In this document: positions 22,051 to 33,647 of the stretch, piece by piece
Numbering within the stretch: position 1 is the first letter of the stretch
Layout: each line of letters starts with the position of its first letter
Assembly (NCBI RefSeq): GCF_030272615.1
Contig: NC_081413.1
Coordinates: 552,635,136 to 552,699,135 of the forward strand
Direction of reading: 5' to 3'
Source: Cryptomeria japonica
Taxonomy: Eukaryota; Streptophyta; Pinopsida; Cupressales; Cupressaceae
DNA: 64,000 bases
Notes under the pieces: model-generated
What the model was told of the DNA's origin: nothing
Databases searched by the model: none
Seen by the model: only the letters and a program-made list of their open reading frames with translations
Position numbers and translations under genes: made by a program

Positions 22051-23121
22051 TGTTAGGACCCGGGAAGGACAACTGAGAGGGGGAGCGAATCAGTTGTGAA
22101 CTAGTTGTCAATAAATTATAACCCAAATGCAATTTATTCCAATTTAAACTTAAGTGCTGGTAAAATAGATTAACAATTATAGCAGTGTCGGTATAACTTA
22201 ATGCATGAAATAGAAAGAGAAACAACATCCACAATACATGACACAAAGATTTTGACGTGGAAACCTGATAAGGGGAAAAACCACAATGGGAAACCTTACC
22301 CACAATCAGATGATACTACTATAGATAGTAAGTGTATACAAATGGGGTCTGTACATGCAGAAAGGCCAACCACCTAGAGCTCACTACTCAATCACAAAAT
22401 AGGAGTCACATTGACTACGATTGGATGGTTAAATCCAATGATAATGTACTACTCAAAATTGGATTTGGCAATGTTGGATTTAGTACCGGTTTAAGCTCTG
22501 AACATGAGTGCCAAACACCATCATAACCTTCCTTCAACCTTCCAATAATGTCTATGTGATTCGCACAAGGATCTACTTATTTTCACTCTTCAATATTCGA
22601 ACACACTCATATGATCCTATATCTCGATCTTCAATAGGATCTTACAATCATATATACAAAACCTAAGACCAAATGTATAGGTCAGCTCACTAAAGATATT
22701 ACAATTAAATCAATTACAAATAAGTCTTGATGCGATACAACATGTCAGCTCAATACATTTACTACATTATCCAATCAATAAACCATTTCCAAAATGTGTC
22801 GTGTTGATCTGGAATACTGATCCATAACCTAGACCTATTTGTCGGTAAAGGCAAATCTGTCAACCTGATTAGACCAATAAGAAAAACACCAAATACAAAT
22901 TTCCAGTCCATGTCTTTGACATAACCAAATGATCTCCAGATGATAACAAGTCATCATCACTGCCGGTGAACAATATAACCTGCTGGTGAACATATACCAG
23001 TGACTGTGCATAGGCCACTAACCATACCAGTGAACATAATATAGACCTCCAAGAAGATAAGTGTTGACATCAATGGAAAAACCAATGCAACACATGACGA
23101 ACTCATCCATAATACCAACAA
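22051..23121 (-). repeat. 3' LTR of B
   Basis: A 1071-bp LTR homologous to 33648-34737 with scattered substitutions and small indels. It ends in ACCAACA and is followed by antisense purine tracts. Confidence 0.9.
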
Positions 23122-23474
23122 TCTCCCACTTTGGCAGTGATGGAAACACTAGATGGAAAAACATCTAAATGCCAAAAACAGAATGCCAAAAACTAACAAA
23201 CCAACAATCTCCCAAAGATAGATCAATACAAAGTTCTGTAACAGAAACAGAAACCAAAAAGAAAAATACATATATCCAAAGAGTTCATCTCTCCCCAAGG
23301 AATAATGTTTTTCCATAGATATCTCTCCCCCTTTGACATCAAATGTCAAAGCAGTTAAGAATTCAAAACATAACATTCAACCAATTACTCCCTCTGGGAA
23401 GTAACTCTCCTTCATCAAAGCCGGAAAAAGATTTTTCTATTAGTCCCTGTCGGTTTGATGCCAATCTTCATCAT
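23122..23474 (-). promoter_or_regulatory. PPT region of B
   Basis: It begins ATCTCCCACTTTGGCAG next to the LTR and holds further C/T tracts (ATCTCTCCCCCTTTGACATC near 23322-23341; others near 23207-23216). These are repeated purine tracts on the element strand. No coding sequence is seen here; the pol stop is at 23475. Confidence 0.5.
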
Positions 23475-23501
23475 TCAAGTCTCTGTCGGTGGGGAAATTA
23501 C
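23475..23501 (-). pseudogene. Last codons of B pol
   Basis: On the minus strand it reads (G)VISPPTET followed by TGA at 23475-23477. The preceding residues (REQLG) lie on the far side of element C, at 29496 and above. The 23497-23501 bases ATTAC are the duplicated target of C. Confidence 0.8.
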
Positions 23502-24386
23502 TGTAAGGAAGTTAAGTAGCGGAAACAACTTCCTACACTAACCTTGAGAGGAGGGTAATGCAAAACTTTTTCAGATTGTTACAACAGTTACAGAAAATAG
23601 AAATAGATACAATAGCATTCATACCACAACACAGCGATTTACGTGGGGAAAACCCTTTCGGGAGAAAAACCCCACCCTCCAAAAGCAGCTCAATATTTTA
23701 TTCAGCAATCAAAAACAGATTACAAAATACTTGCAGAGCAAGCTCTTCGCAGGAGTACCACTAATCAGAGATTCAGAGGCAACTCAATAGCCATAACACT
23801 CTTACACACAACCTCTATCTCACACACCTCATAAATAGGAGATACAATACAAGAAACCGTCAAACGGTATTACAAAACCATGGGCTAAAACCACCCAATA
23901 AGGTGTAGCCGACCTTATCTCCCTTCTATGACATGTTAAAGCACACATCAACACGTGTCGCTCCCTTTTACAGCTCATTTATGTATTCGATACAAATTAT
24001 TTTTCCTATTTCAGGAGTACAAACTTCCGGAGGCCATAACTTGAGAACCGGGTGTCCGATTGACGAACCGTTTGAAGCATCGGAAAGCTCGCGAAGTGCT
24101 CTATCACCTCGTAACCGGCTTCGCCGGTTACGGCAAATTTTCAGGGCATTTCGGAGCCTCTAAAGTCCCCAAAATTAAGTTTAAACATTTTATTGCACCC
24201 CTCCAAGACGAAAACTTTAATATCTTCAAAACTAGCTGTGACCTTGTGACGAAACTTTACCGGAATGCTTATCTAGCCAACCAGAAGCTTCAGGGAGAGT
24301 TTCGCACTATTTCGTGCTCAAATAAAAACTTACTATAAATAGTAACCTCATATAAATGCAAGGTTGAGACACCATTTTTCCCAACA
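23502..24386 (-). repeat. 3' LTR of C
   Basis: 885 bp, offset by exactly 5109 from the other LTR. Open frames of 63-92 codons inside it are copies of those in the other LTR and have no gene features. Confidence 0.95.
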
Positions 24387-24400
24387 AATCTCCCACTTGT
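24387..24400 (-). promoter_or_regulatory. Polypurine tract of C
   Basis: On the element strand AAGTGGGAGATT abuts the 3' LTR. This is the plus-strand primer site. Confidence 0.75.
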
Positions 24401-24442
24401 CGAACACCTTGCATGAGCGAAAGGGAATGTCAACACAATGAA

Positions 24443-27400
24443 TCAATTGCTAGGGGCCATAAGGCCCATAGACTCTGAACACCATCTGAACTTCTCTGTG
24501 CTCACAGCCTTAGTTAAAGCATCTGCAACATTCATCAAAGTGTCCACCTTAACCAGCTTCACCCTACCATCTTCAACCATATCTCTAACAAAATGATACT
24601 GAACATCAATATGTTTGGTCCGGGCATGAAATGTCGGGTTCTTAGCTAGGCTAATTGCACTCTGACTGTCACAGTAAACTGTCACTGTACCTTGTTTTAT
24701 TCCAATATCCGAACACAATCTCTTAAGCCAAATGGCCTCTTTACAAGCATGAGTAGCTGCCATATACTCTGCTTCAGTAGTGGATAAAGCAACCACAGCC
24801 TGTCGCTTACTCATCCAACTAATTGCACCACCAAACAAAGTAAACACATAAGCACTGGTGGATCTTCTGCTATCAATATCACCTGCCCAATCTGAATCCA
24901 CATAACCATGGATATAAAGGGAAGTCATGTCTCCAACTGAATTACCATGATAACACAAAGAATACTCTGAAGTACCCTTCAAATATCTGAAGACTCTTTT
25001 GACTGCATCCCAATGAACTCTACCAGGATTAGACATATATCTAGAAAGTACTCCCACTGCTTGGGCAATGTCTGGTCTAGTACAGACCATAGCATACATC
25101 AAGCTTCCAACTGCACTCTGGTAAGGCACTCTGCTCATGTCTTCCATCTCCAATGGGGATGTAGGACAATCTGAAACAGATAGTTTCGTTCCAACTGTAA
25201 AAGGAACACTCAATGGTCTACAATTCTGCATGTTGAACCTCTGTAACACTGAATTCACATACTTACTCTGGCCTAGCCATAGCTTTCTGTTCAACCTATC
25301 TCTTCTAATTTCTATCCCAAGAATGTGCTTTGCTGCACCAAGATCTTTCATTTCAAATTTAGCAGCGAGCTGAGACTTCAGTTCTGAAATCATACCTTTC
25401 CCTTTACCAATGAATAACATATCATCAACATACAATGCAATGAATAAGAAATGATCACCATAAGATTTATAATAAACACAGTGATCTGATTTAGAACGTT
25501 CAAATCCCAAACTCAACACATATGTATCAAATTTCTGGTACCACATCCTAGGACTTTGTTTGAGGCCATACAAAGATTTCTTCAATTTACAGACCAAATT
25601 ACTTTTGCCTTTCACCACATAGTGCTCCGGCTGTGTCATATAAATATCTTCCTCCAAATCACCATGAAGGAAAGCAGTTTTCACATCCATTTGTTCAACC
25701 TCTAAATCATAAGCAGTAGCAATAGAAAGCAAAAATCTAATGGACGTCATTTTTGCAACAGGAGAAAATATCTCACCATAATCAACACCCTCAACCTGAG
25801 AGTAGCCTTTTGCAACCAACCTTGCTTTATACTTCTCAATGCTTCCATCTGAACCAATCTTTTTCTTGAACACCCATTTACAACCAACAGGTTTTCGTCC
25901 TTCAGGCAATGGTACAAGATCCCATGTATCATTCTTTTTCAAAGCTGCCATTTCTTCCTCCATAGCAATCTTCCAGGATTCTGCATCATTCATACCTAAT
26001 GCCTCTTCTACAGATTTCGGTTCATCCATACTAGTATTCAGAACAAAAATACATCTCCAATCATCAGGTGAATACCTTTCAGGTGGTTGTCTATGTCTTG
26101 TAGACCTTCGAACAAGCTGAGTTGGAGGTTCTTCCTCCTCTTCTGAAGATTCAGAGCTAGATGAGCTCTCCTCAAATTCTTGCCTATCTAGGGGTCTCGA
26201 TTCAACTCTTTCAGGTGTAGAAGGAAGTTGAATCACATCTTCCTTTTTAGTCTGTTCTGGCTGCAATGTAACAGAAGGAGACTTAATTTCTCTAAAAATA
26301 ACACTTCTACTGTGAATTACCTTTTGTGCAACAAGGTCCCAAAGCTTGTATCCTTTCACACCATAACTATACCCGATGAAGATACATTTCACAGCCTTGT
26401 TCTCCAACTTTGTTCGCTTCTCCTTTGGCACATGTGCATATGCCTCGCAACCAAAAACTCTAAGATGTCTCAATGAAGGCTTGTGACCTGACCATGCTTC
26501 CATAGGCGTTTTATCAACAAGAGCTGATGTAGGAGACCTGTTAATCAGGTAGCAAGCAGTGGCAACAGCTTCAGCCCAAAACTTTTGTTCAAGACCAGCA
26601 CCACTCAACATACTCCTAGCCTTTTCCATCAGTGTCCTGTTCATTCTTTCTGCAACTCCATTCTGCTGTGGAGAATATGGAGTTGTCTTCTGCCTGTTAA
26701 TTCCACAGTCTTTACAGAATCTATCAAAATCATTAGAGCAAAACTCACCGCCATTATTAGTTCTCAAACATTTTATTTTCTTTCCAGTCTGCAACTCAAC
26801 CATTGCTTTAAATTCTTTAAAACGATTAAAAACTTCAGATTTACTCTTTAGAAAATATACCCATGTCCTTCTACTAAAATCATCAATAAATGAAACATAA
26901 TATGTGGATTTTCCAATCGAAGAGACATCTACTGGACCAAACACATCAGAATGGATAAGATCCAAAACACCACAAGTTTTATGAGAACTCGAGTAAAACT
27001 GAACGCGGTTTTGTTTTCCATAAATGCAATGCTCACAGAAATCAAAGTCAAGGTTACAGTCATTCAAACCTTCAACAAGGTTTTTATTTTTCAAGGTCCT
27101 TAGACCCTTTTCTCCAATGTGGCCAAGTCTCTGGTGCCATAACATAGTCTTCTCTGCAGGTAACTTTGCTTCAGACGAAAGAGCACCCTTAGGTACCCAA
27201 AAACCATTTCCATCTGCTGAAGGTGAAACCTTCAAATCTTCCAGTGAAGTATCCGCAGATTTACTTTTTACAGAAGTGCTATTACACTCAATAGTGTATG
27301 CTTCAAGCTTATACAAAGTGCCAAACCTGACACCTCTAGCAACTACCATAGCACCCTTAATCATCTTACATCTTGTTTCAGAAAAGACTACCTGCACACC

Positions 27401-28486
27401 TGCATCTATTAGTTTGCTCACAGATAATAGGTTTCGTTTTAATCCAGGGATATGCAACACACCATTAATCCTTTTTATTCTACCATCAGAAAACCTGATT
27501 CTAACCTTACCTCGACCAACAATGTCTAGAGGTGAATCATCACCCAAGTACACCTTACCTCCATTAAATCTTTCATATTCAGAAAACCAATCTCTATTGG
27601 AAGTCATATGAAAAGATGCACCTGAGTCAATTAGCCAGGCATCATTACCTGCATGAGTCGCCAAAGCCGCAATAAATGCATCGCCATCTTCCTTGTCGGA
27701 CTCAGAATCAGAATCGAACTTTTTCTTTTTCTTCTTCTTTTCTTCTTTGCAGTCCTTACGGATGTGACCCGGTTTACCGCAATTCCAGCAAATGACTTTG
27801 GACTTTCCAGGAGATTTCGATCTCCCTTTGGATTTGGACTTGCCGCGCTTCTCATTCTTCTTGCCTTTCTCCTTAGGTCTTCCACGAACGGTTAGGGCTT
27901 CCTTTGAACTGATGGATACCTTCCTTCGCATCTCTTCACCGAGTAGGGCACCCACCACGTCTTCAGATTTCAAAACAACAGAAGTACTACCAATAGCCAT
28001 AACAAGAGAATCCCACGAATCAGGCAAAGAACAAAGCAAGATCTGACATTTCTCCTCCTCATCCATCTTAACACTGACGGATACTAATTGAGCCACAATC
28101 ATATTGAATGCTTCTAGGTGGTCTGCAATTCGTCCACCCTCTTCCATCTTTAAGGAATACAATTTCTTTCTTAAGAAAATTTGATTTAATAAAGATTTCA
28201 CTTGATACATCTCACCAAGCTTAGTCCATAGCTTCTTTGCAGAGTTTTCTTCATGGACATTGATTAGAACAGAGTCTGTCAGGCACAGTCTGATTAGACC
28301 CTTGGCTTTTCGGTCCATAACATCATACTGAGCTGCCGCAGTAGGATCTGAGGGCCTTTGGACATTCGCATCAACAGCATCCCAAAGATCTCGATCTATT
28401 AGCAGATCTTCCATCTTCAGCTTCCACATCTCAAAATTACTTCCATTAAATTTCTCCACCTCTATTCTCCCTGACGAACTCGCCAT
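24443..28486 (-). CDS. Copia gag-pol polyprotein of C (1347 aa)
   Basis: One open frame carries all copia domains in order. Gag with a UBN2-type region is at ~1-200, followed by a basic linker and the knuckle CWNCGKPGHIRKDC (233-246). The aspartic protease site is WLIDSGASFHM (284-294). The pre-integrase zinc region has H451, H456, C484 and C487. The integrase core has D514 (HSDVFGP) and E613 (NGVAER), then RT with ALYVDDML, and RNase H with DSDWAGD, TEAEYMA and DSQSAI. Start ATG 28484-28486 lies ~120 bp after the PBS and opens MASSSGRIEVEKFNG, a typical copia Gag start. The second integrase acidic residue, expected as Asp in RTDNGGEF, is Asn577 (RTNNGGEF). Gag-pol is translated as a single frame; the protease would cut it in the virus-like particle. 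Apart from Asn577 it looks functional. Confidence 0.96.
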   Translation of the reverse strand: MASSSGRIEVEKFNGSNFEMWKLKMEDLLIDRDLWDAVDANVQRPSDPTAAAQYDVMDRKAKGLIRLCLTDSVLINVHEENSAKKLWTKLGEMYQVKSLLNQIFLRKKLYSLKMEEGGRIADHLEAFNMIVAQLVSVSVKMDEEEKCQILLCSLPDSWDSLVMAIGSTSVVLKSEDVVGALLGEEMRRKVSISSKEALTVRGRPKEKGKKNEKRGKSKSKGRSKSPGKSKVICWNCGKPGHIRKDCKEEKKKKKKKFDSDSESDKEDGDAFIAALATHAGNDAWLIDSGASFHMTSNRDWFSEYERFNGGKVYLGDDSPLDIVGRGKVRIRFSDGRIKRINGVLHIPGLKRNLLSVSKLIDAGVQVVFSETRCKMIKGAMVVARGVRFGTLYKLEAYTIECNSTSVKSKSADTSLEDLKVSPSADGNGFWVPKGALSSEAKLPAEKTMLWHQRLGHIGEKGLRTLKNKNLVEGLNDCNLDFDFCEHCIYGKQNRVQFYSSSHKTCGVLDLIHSDVFGPVDVSSIGKSTYYVSFIDDFSRRTWVYFLKSKSEVFNRFKEFKAMVELQTGKKIKCLRTNNGGEFCSNDFDRFCKDCGINRQKTTPYSPQQNGVAERMNRTLMEKARSMLSGAGLEQKFWAEAVATACYLINRSPTSALVDKTPMEAWSGHKPSLRHLRVFGCEAYAHVPKEKRTKLENKAVKCIFIGYSYGVKGYKLWDLVAQKVIHSRSVIFREIKSPSVTLQPEQTKKEDVIQLPSTPERVESRPLDRQEFEESSSSSESSEEEEEPPTQLVRRSTRHRQPPERYSPDDWRCIFVLNTSMDEPKSVEEALGMNDAESWKIAMEEEMAALKKNDTWDLVPLPEGRKPVGCKWVFKKKIGSDGSIEKYKARLVAKGYSQVEGVDYGEIFSPVAKMTSIRFLLSIATAYDLEVEQMDVKTAFLHGDLEEDIYMTQPEHYVVKGKSNLVCKLKKSLYGLKQSPRMWYQKFDTYVLSLGFERSKSDHCVYYKSYGDHFLFIALYVDDMLFIGKGKGMISELKSQLAAKFEMKDLGAAKHILGIEIRRDRLNRKLWLGQSKYVNSVLQRFNMQNCRPLSVPFTVGTKLSVSDCPTSPLEMEDMSRVPYQSAVGSLMYAMVCTRPDIAQAVGVLSRYMSNPGRVHWDAVKRVFRYLKGTSEYSLCYHGNSVGDMTSLYIHGYVDSDWAGDIDSRRSTSAYVFTLFGGAISWMSKRQAVVALSTTEAEYMAATHACKEAIWLKRLCSDIGIKQGTVTVYCDSQSAISLAKNPTFHARTKHIDVQYHFVRDMVEDGRVKLVKVDTLMNVADALTKAVSTEKFRWCSESMGLMAPSN

Positions 28487-28595
28487 CTGAATATTCCTGC
28501 AACAAGATCAAAAAGTGTCTTCTGCACAAGCTCCCACTCAAATCTGGATTAGTTCAAAAAACCCAACTGCCCACAATTGAAACCAAAGGTGATCA

Positions 28596-28608
28596 GGCTC
28601 TGATACCA
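28596..28608 (-). promoter_or_regulatory. Primer-binding site of C
   Basis: GGCTCTGATACCA is the reverse complement of the initiator tRNA-Met site, two bases inside the 5' LTR. Confidence 0.92.
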
Positions 28609-28610
28609 CT

Positions 28611-29495
28611 TGTAAGGAAGTTAAGTAGCGGAAACAACTTCCTACACTAACCTTGAGAGGAGGGTAATGCAAAACTTTTTCAGATTGTTACAACAGTTAC
28701 AGAAAATAGAAATAGATACAATAGCATTCATACCACAACACAGCGATTTACGTGGGGAAAACCCTTTCGGGAGAAAAACCCCACCCTCCAAAAGCAGCTC
28801 AATATTTTATTCAGCAATCAAAAACAGATTACAAAATACTTGCAGAGCAAGCTCTTCGCAGGAGTACCACTAATCAGAGATTCAGAGGCAACTCAATAGC
28901 CATAACACTCTTACACACAACCTCTATCTCACACACCTCATAAATAGGAGATACAATACAAGAAACCGTCAAACGGTATTACAAAACCATGGGCTAAAAC
29001 CACCCAATAAGGTGTAGCCGACCTTATCTCCCTTCTATGACATGTTAAAGCACACATCAACACGTGTCGCTCCCTTTTACAGCTCATTTATGTATTCGAT
29101 ACAAATTATTTTTCCTATTTCAGGAGTACAAACTTCCGGAGGCCATAACTTGAGAACCGGGTGTCCGATTGACGAACCGTTTGAAGCATCGGAAAGCTCG
29201 CGAAGTGCTCTATCACCTCGTAACCGGCTTCGCCGGTTACGGCAAATTTTCAGGGCATTTCGGAGCCTCTAAAGTCCCCAAAATTAAGTTTAAACATTTT
29301 ATTGCACCCCTCCAAGACGAAAACTTTAATATCTTCAAAACTAGCTGTGACCTTGTGACGAAACTTTACCGGAATGCTTATCTAGCCAACCAGAAGCTTC
29401 AGGGAGAGTTTCGCACTATTTCGTGCTCAAATAAAAACTTACTATAAATAGTAACCTCATATAAATGCAAGGTTGAGACACCATTTTTCCCAACA
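28611..29495 (-). repeat. 5' LTR of C
   Basis: 885 bp, the promoter-bearing copy for the minus-strand transcript. A possible TATA box (TATTTAT on the minus strand) lies at 28940-28946, ~550 bp into the LTR, which would leave ~300 bp of R-U5. That assignment is tentative. Confidence 0.93.
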
Positions 29496-32400
29496 ATTAC
29501 CCCAAGCTGCTCTCTAATATATTCAAATGTTTCCTTAGGCAAAGGCTTTGTAAAGATATCTGTAATTTTCTCTTTAGTATTCACATAAACCAATCTTACT
29601 TCATTTGCTTCAACATTCTCTTTCAAAAAATTGTACTTAATAGAAACATGCTTTGTCTTAGAGTGAAACATCGGATTATTTGATATATAAATTGCTGTTG
29701 AATTATCACAATAAATGATTATTGGTTCTTTGCATTTTACCTTTATATCCTTCAACATTTGCTTGATCCATAATACTTGAGTACAATTAGTTGTTGCTGT
29801 AACATATTCTGATTCTATTGTAGATAATGATGTACAAGTCTGCTTCTTACTGATCCATGAAATCAATCTTCTACCAAGAAAAAATGCACCACCACTGGTA
29901 CTCTTTCTGTCATCTACATCTCCTGCCCAATTGGCATCGGTGTATGCACATAAATCAAAAATTTCATCTTTAGGATACCATAAACCAAGATTTGTTGTGC
30001 CTTGTAGGTACCAAAAAATATTTTTTACTATTGATTCATGATTTTCTTTAGGATTTCTTTGAAATCTAGATACAATATATACTGCATTTATTATATCAGG
30101 TCTAGTTTGTGTCAAATACAGTAAACCTTCAATCATAGATTTGTAGCTTGTCGGATTAATAGGAGCTGAATCATCCTTTAATGCCAATTTATTAGTTGTA
30201 GTCATAGGAGTACTTACTGGTTTGGAATTTTCCATACTGAATTTCTTCAAGAGTTCCTTCAAGTACTTTGTTTGACATATGAATATACCTTTATCTATTT
30301 ACGAAATCTGCAAACCTAAAAAGAATTTTATCTCTCCAGTCATAGATGTTTCAAATTCTTTTTGCATCCGATTTGCAAATTCCTTACATAATCCATCTTC
30401 ACCTCAAAAAATGATATCATCCACAAAGACTTCAATAACCAAAATGTCATCATTGGTAACTTTGTAATACAAATTGCTATCAACATTACCTTTTGTTTAA
30501 CCAAGCATCAAAAGATATTTATCCAATCTAGCATACCAAGCTCTGGGAGTTTTCTTCAATCCATATAAAGCTTTCCTTAACCTGCAAACCATATCCTTAT
30601 TATCTGTCAAAGAAAATCCATCAGGTTGTTCAATGTAAACTTCCTCCTCAAGATCTCTATTCAAAAATGCACATTTTACATCCATCTGATAAACTTTATA
30701 GTTCTTATGAGCTGCAAATGCAAGAAATAGTCTAACTACCTCAATTCTAGCTACCAGTGCAAAGGTTTCAATATAATATATTCCTTCTTTTTGTGAATAA
30801 CCTTTACAAACTAATCTTTCTTTGTTCTTGATTACTTCACCATTCTCATTTTGTTTATTTCTATATACTTATTTAGTTCCAATTAAATTTTTGTCTGTAG
30901 GCCGGGGAACCAATGTCCAAGTATTATTCTTTTTAGTTTGTTCTAATTCATCTTCCGTTGCTTTTATCCAATGTTCATCTTGACATGCTTCAATAATAGA
31001 TGCTGGTTCAACTTGAGAAATTAAACATACCTCTTCATTTGCCAATCTTCCTCTAACCATAACACCTTGATTCTTGTTTCCAATTATTTGATTCTCTAAA
31101 TGATTCAATCTTACATACCTGGGTTTGTTTTGATTTCCACTTACATGTTGTTGTTCTTTTGTCATAGTAGAGTTCTATGATGATGCCAGTGTGACTGGGT
31201 CTTCACTCTATACCGGTGCAATCAGTGTTGATTCATTTTATAATCATTTCAACTGTCAGTTCAACAGATCTTGAATCTCCTCTAAAATTTTCATCTATCT
31301 TCACATTAGTACTCTCAATGATTTTATGTAACCTTTTATTATAACATCTATATGCCTTTCTTTTAGATGAATAACCAAGAAATATTCCTTCATCACTTCT
31401 AGGATCAAATTTGCCAATATACTCATCTCTTCTAAAATAATATTTGCTTCCAAATATTCTGAAGTACTTAAGAGTAGGAATATGAACAAACCATAGTTCA
31501 TAAAGAGTCTTACCAGTTTCACTTTTGATGTGAACTATGTTGAACGTATAAACCATTGTATTCATTGCTTCTCTCTAGTACACATGAGGTAGATTTTCTT
31601 CTATCAACATGGTTCTTGCTACATCCAGAATAATTTTGTTCTTCCAATCCACAACTGCATTTTGTTGGGGTGTCCGGGGTGCTGATAGTTGTCTTTTGAT
31701 TCCACTCACTTCACAAAATGCATTAAATTCTCTAGATGTAAATTTTCCTCCTTGATCTAATCTCAAACATTTGATTTTCTTGTTGGTTTCATTCTCTACC
31801 ATTTCCTTGTATATTTTGAATCTTTGAAAAGCTTCTGATTTCTCCCTAAGAAAAGTAACCCAACACATTCTAGAATAATCATCAATTAATAACATAAAGT
31901 ATCCATCTCCCTGTAGACTTCTTGTTCTTGTTGGACCACATAAATTAGTGTGAATTAAATCAAGAATATTATTGGATTTCTAAGTAATGCTCTTAAATGT
32001 TGTTCTAACTTTCTTTCCCATTTGACATTCCTTACATACCGGATGATGAGGTTTCACAATCTTAGGTAAATCCCTTAGTGCCTTAGTTGAACTAATCTTT
32101 ATAATGCAATAAAAATTCACATTACAGAGTATTTTATGCCATAACCAACTTTCATCTATGTGTGCAATTAAACATGTCTTATCACTGGTATTCAGGTGAA
32201 AGATATTACCTTTAGTCTGATTACTAGTTGCAATCTCTAATCCAGTTTTGTTTATGATTTTGCATTTTCCATTCTTGAACTATAACTGAAATCCTTTCTC
32301 AACTAACTGACCAACATTCAAAAGATTATGCTTTAAACCTTCTACATAATAAACATTGTCAGTATTGTGCTTACCATCCAAAGATATAGTGCCTTTTCCT

Positions 32401-33590
32401 TTGATTAAACAAGATTTATCATCTCCAAACCTTACTAGACCTCCCTAAATTTTCTGAAATGATAAGAATTTGATTTTATCACCAGTCATATGATGTGAGA
32501 ATCCACTATCTATAATCCATTCATCCTTTTCTTCAATTTTTACTGCCAATGTTTGTTTTACTAGTTTGACATTAGGTGTCAGCTGACCTTCTTTTATTGC
32601 AACAAAAGCCCATCTGCTATCTATTGTATCTTCATCTAAATCATCTATAACACCTTCATCTACATAGTAACCTGACTTATCTCTATTTTTCTTAATTCTA
32701 TATCTCTAATATTTAGGGTTAGGCTTATATGATCTTTTTGCTTCCTCCCTTAGTCTTGCATGTCTATCAGGACATCTAGAAGCTATATGACCAACTTTAT
32801 TGCAATTAAAATATTTGAAAGGTGCTTTACCTTCATAGTTACTTCCTACTGGACCTTTAGGCATCTTCCTTGCAAATAGTGCTTCAAGTTCTTCATTTTC
32901 AGTCCTCATATCTTCAAGTTCTTTTGCATAAAGTTCTTTTCAATCAGTTTTGTCAGATGATGATGATGCTTTAAAAGCTAAATCAGTCTTTACAGTAGCA
33001 ATAGGACCAAACTCTTCAAGCTCAAATGCAGAAAGTTTTACAACCAAAGTATCTCTAGAAACTAAAGTATTAGGCATTGTTCTCAACTCATTAATAGCAG
33101 TCACTTTCATTTTGTAAGTTGGTGGCAAAGCTCTTAAAAATTTAGACACAATTTCATCTTCACTTAAGGATCCTCCACAACATTGTATTCCTAAAACAAT
33201 TTCATTAACTTTTTCCATAAATGCAAAAAATCTTTCATCTTCTTCCATTTTAAAGTTTTCATACCTGACCCAGTAACATTCCAATTTTTCTATTTTGACA
33301 GTGTTATCTCCTTCATCCAATATTTCTAGTTTATCCCAAATAGCTTTAGCAGTAGATCGGTCTGATAATGTGCTCAAAAGTGCTTCTCTTGCTCTGCAAT
33401 CATTGTCCAAGTCCTTAGCCAATGTTGGTGGATGAGGTTGATTCAGAGTAGGACCAACATAGCCATTCTTTGTAACATCCCATATATCTCTTCTAATGCA
33501 GTTCAAATGTGTTTCCATTCTGATATTCCATATGCCATAGTTAGTTCCAACAAGTTTCAGATTGTTCTTATTGAAAATATTTGTTGCCAT
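29496..33590 (-). pseudogene. Copia gag-pol of B (broken)
   Basis: Minus strand from ATG 33588-33590 (MATNIFNKNNLKLVG). It shows a Gag UBN2-type region (33590-32940), a knuckle (~32820-32760) whose first Cys is Tyr (YFNCNKVGHIASRC), a degraded protease region, integrase (LLIDDYSRM, LRLDQGGKF; ~31895-31575), RT ([24 protein letters not shown] ~30440) and RNase H (TDANWAGD, STIESEY, CDNSTAI; to 29496). Several stops divide it into pieces. The last codons lie beyond C at 23475-23501. The family resembles F and J in Gag and RT motifs. Confidence 0.88.
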
Positions 33591-33633
33591 AGGATCTCCT
33601 CAAGCTATTAGACTTCTATAAAAAGAGGACTTA

Positions 33634-33645
33634 GCTCTGATACCA
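33634..33645 (-). promoter_or_regulatory. Primer-binding site of B
   Basis: GCTCTGATACCA, reverse complement of the initiator tRNA-Met site, two bases from the 5' LTR. Confidence 0.88.
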
Positions 33646-33647
33646 AT

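Larger units (their letters stand above)
23502..29495 (-). mobile_element. Intact, recent Ty1/copia retrotransposon C
   Basis: A complete 5994-bp element: 885-bp LTRs (23502-24386, 28611-29495; TGTAAGG...CCCAACA as written), PBS, one uninterrupted polyprotein, PPT and a perfect 5-bp duplication ATTAC (23497-23501, 29496-29500). The two LTRs agree in every stretch I compared, and four overlapping open frames within them are the same in both copies. It is the youngest element here, inserted in the last codons of B's pol. It has a single PPT, unlike the Sirevirus-like elements around it, so it belongs to another copia lineage. Confidence 0.96.

Noticed and set aside
23558-24338. Four open frames (63-92 codons) repeated exactly at 28667-29447
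   Set aside because: They lie in the two LTRs of C; they recur because the LTRs match, and have no gene features.
24443-28486. Plus-strand frames opposite the C polyprotein (for example 27024-27611)
   Set aside because: Antisense shadows of a long conserved frame, with no motif of their own.
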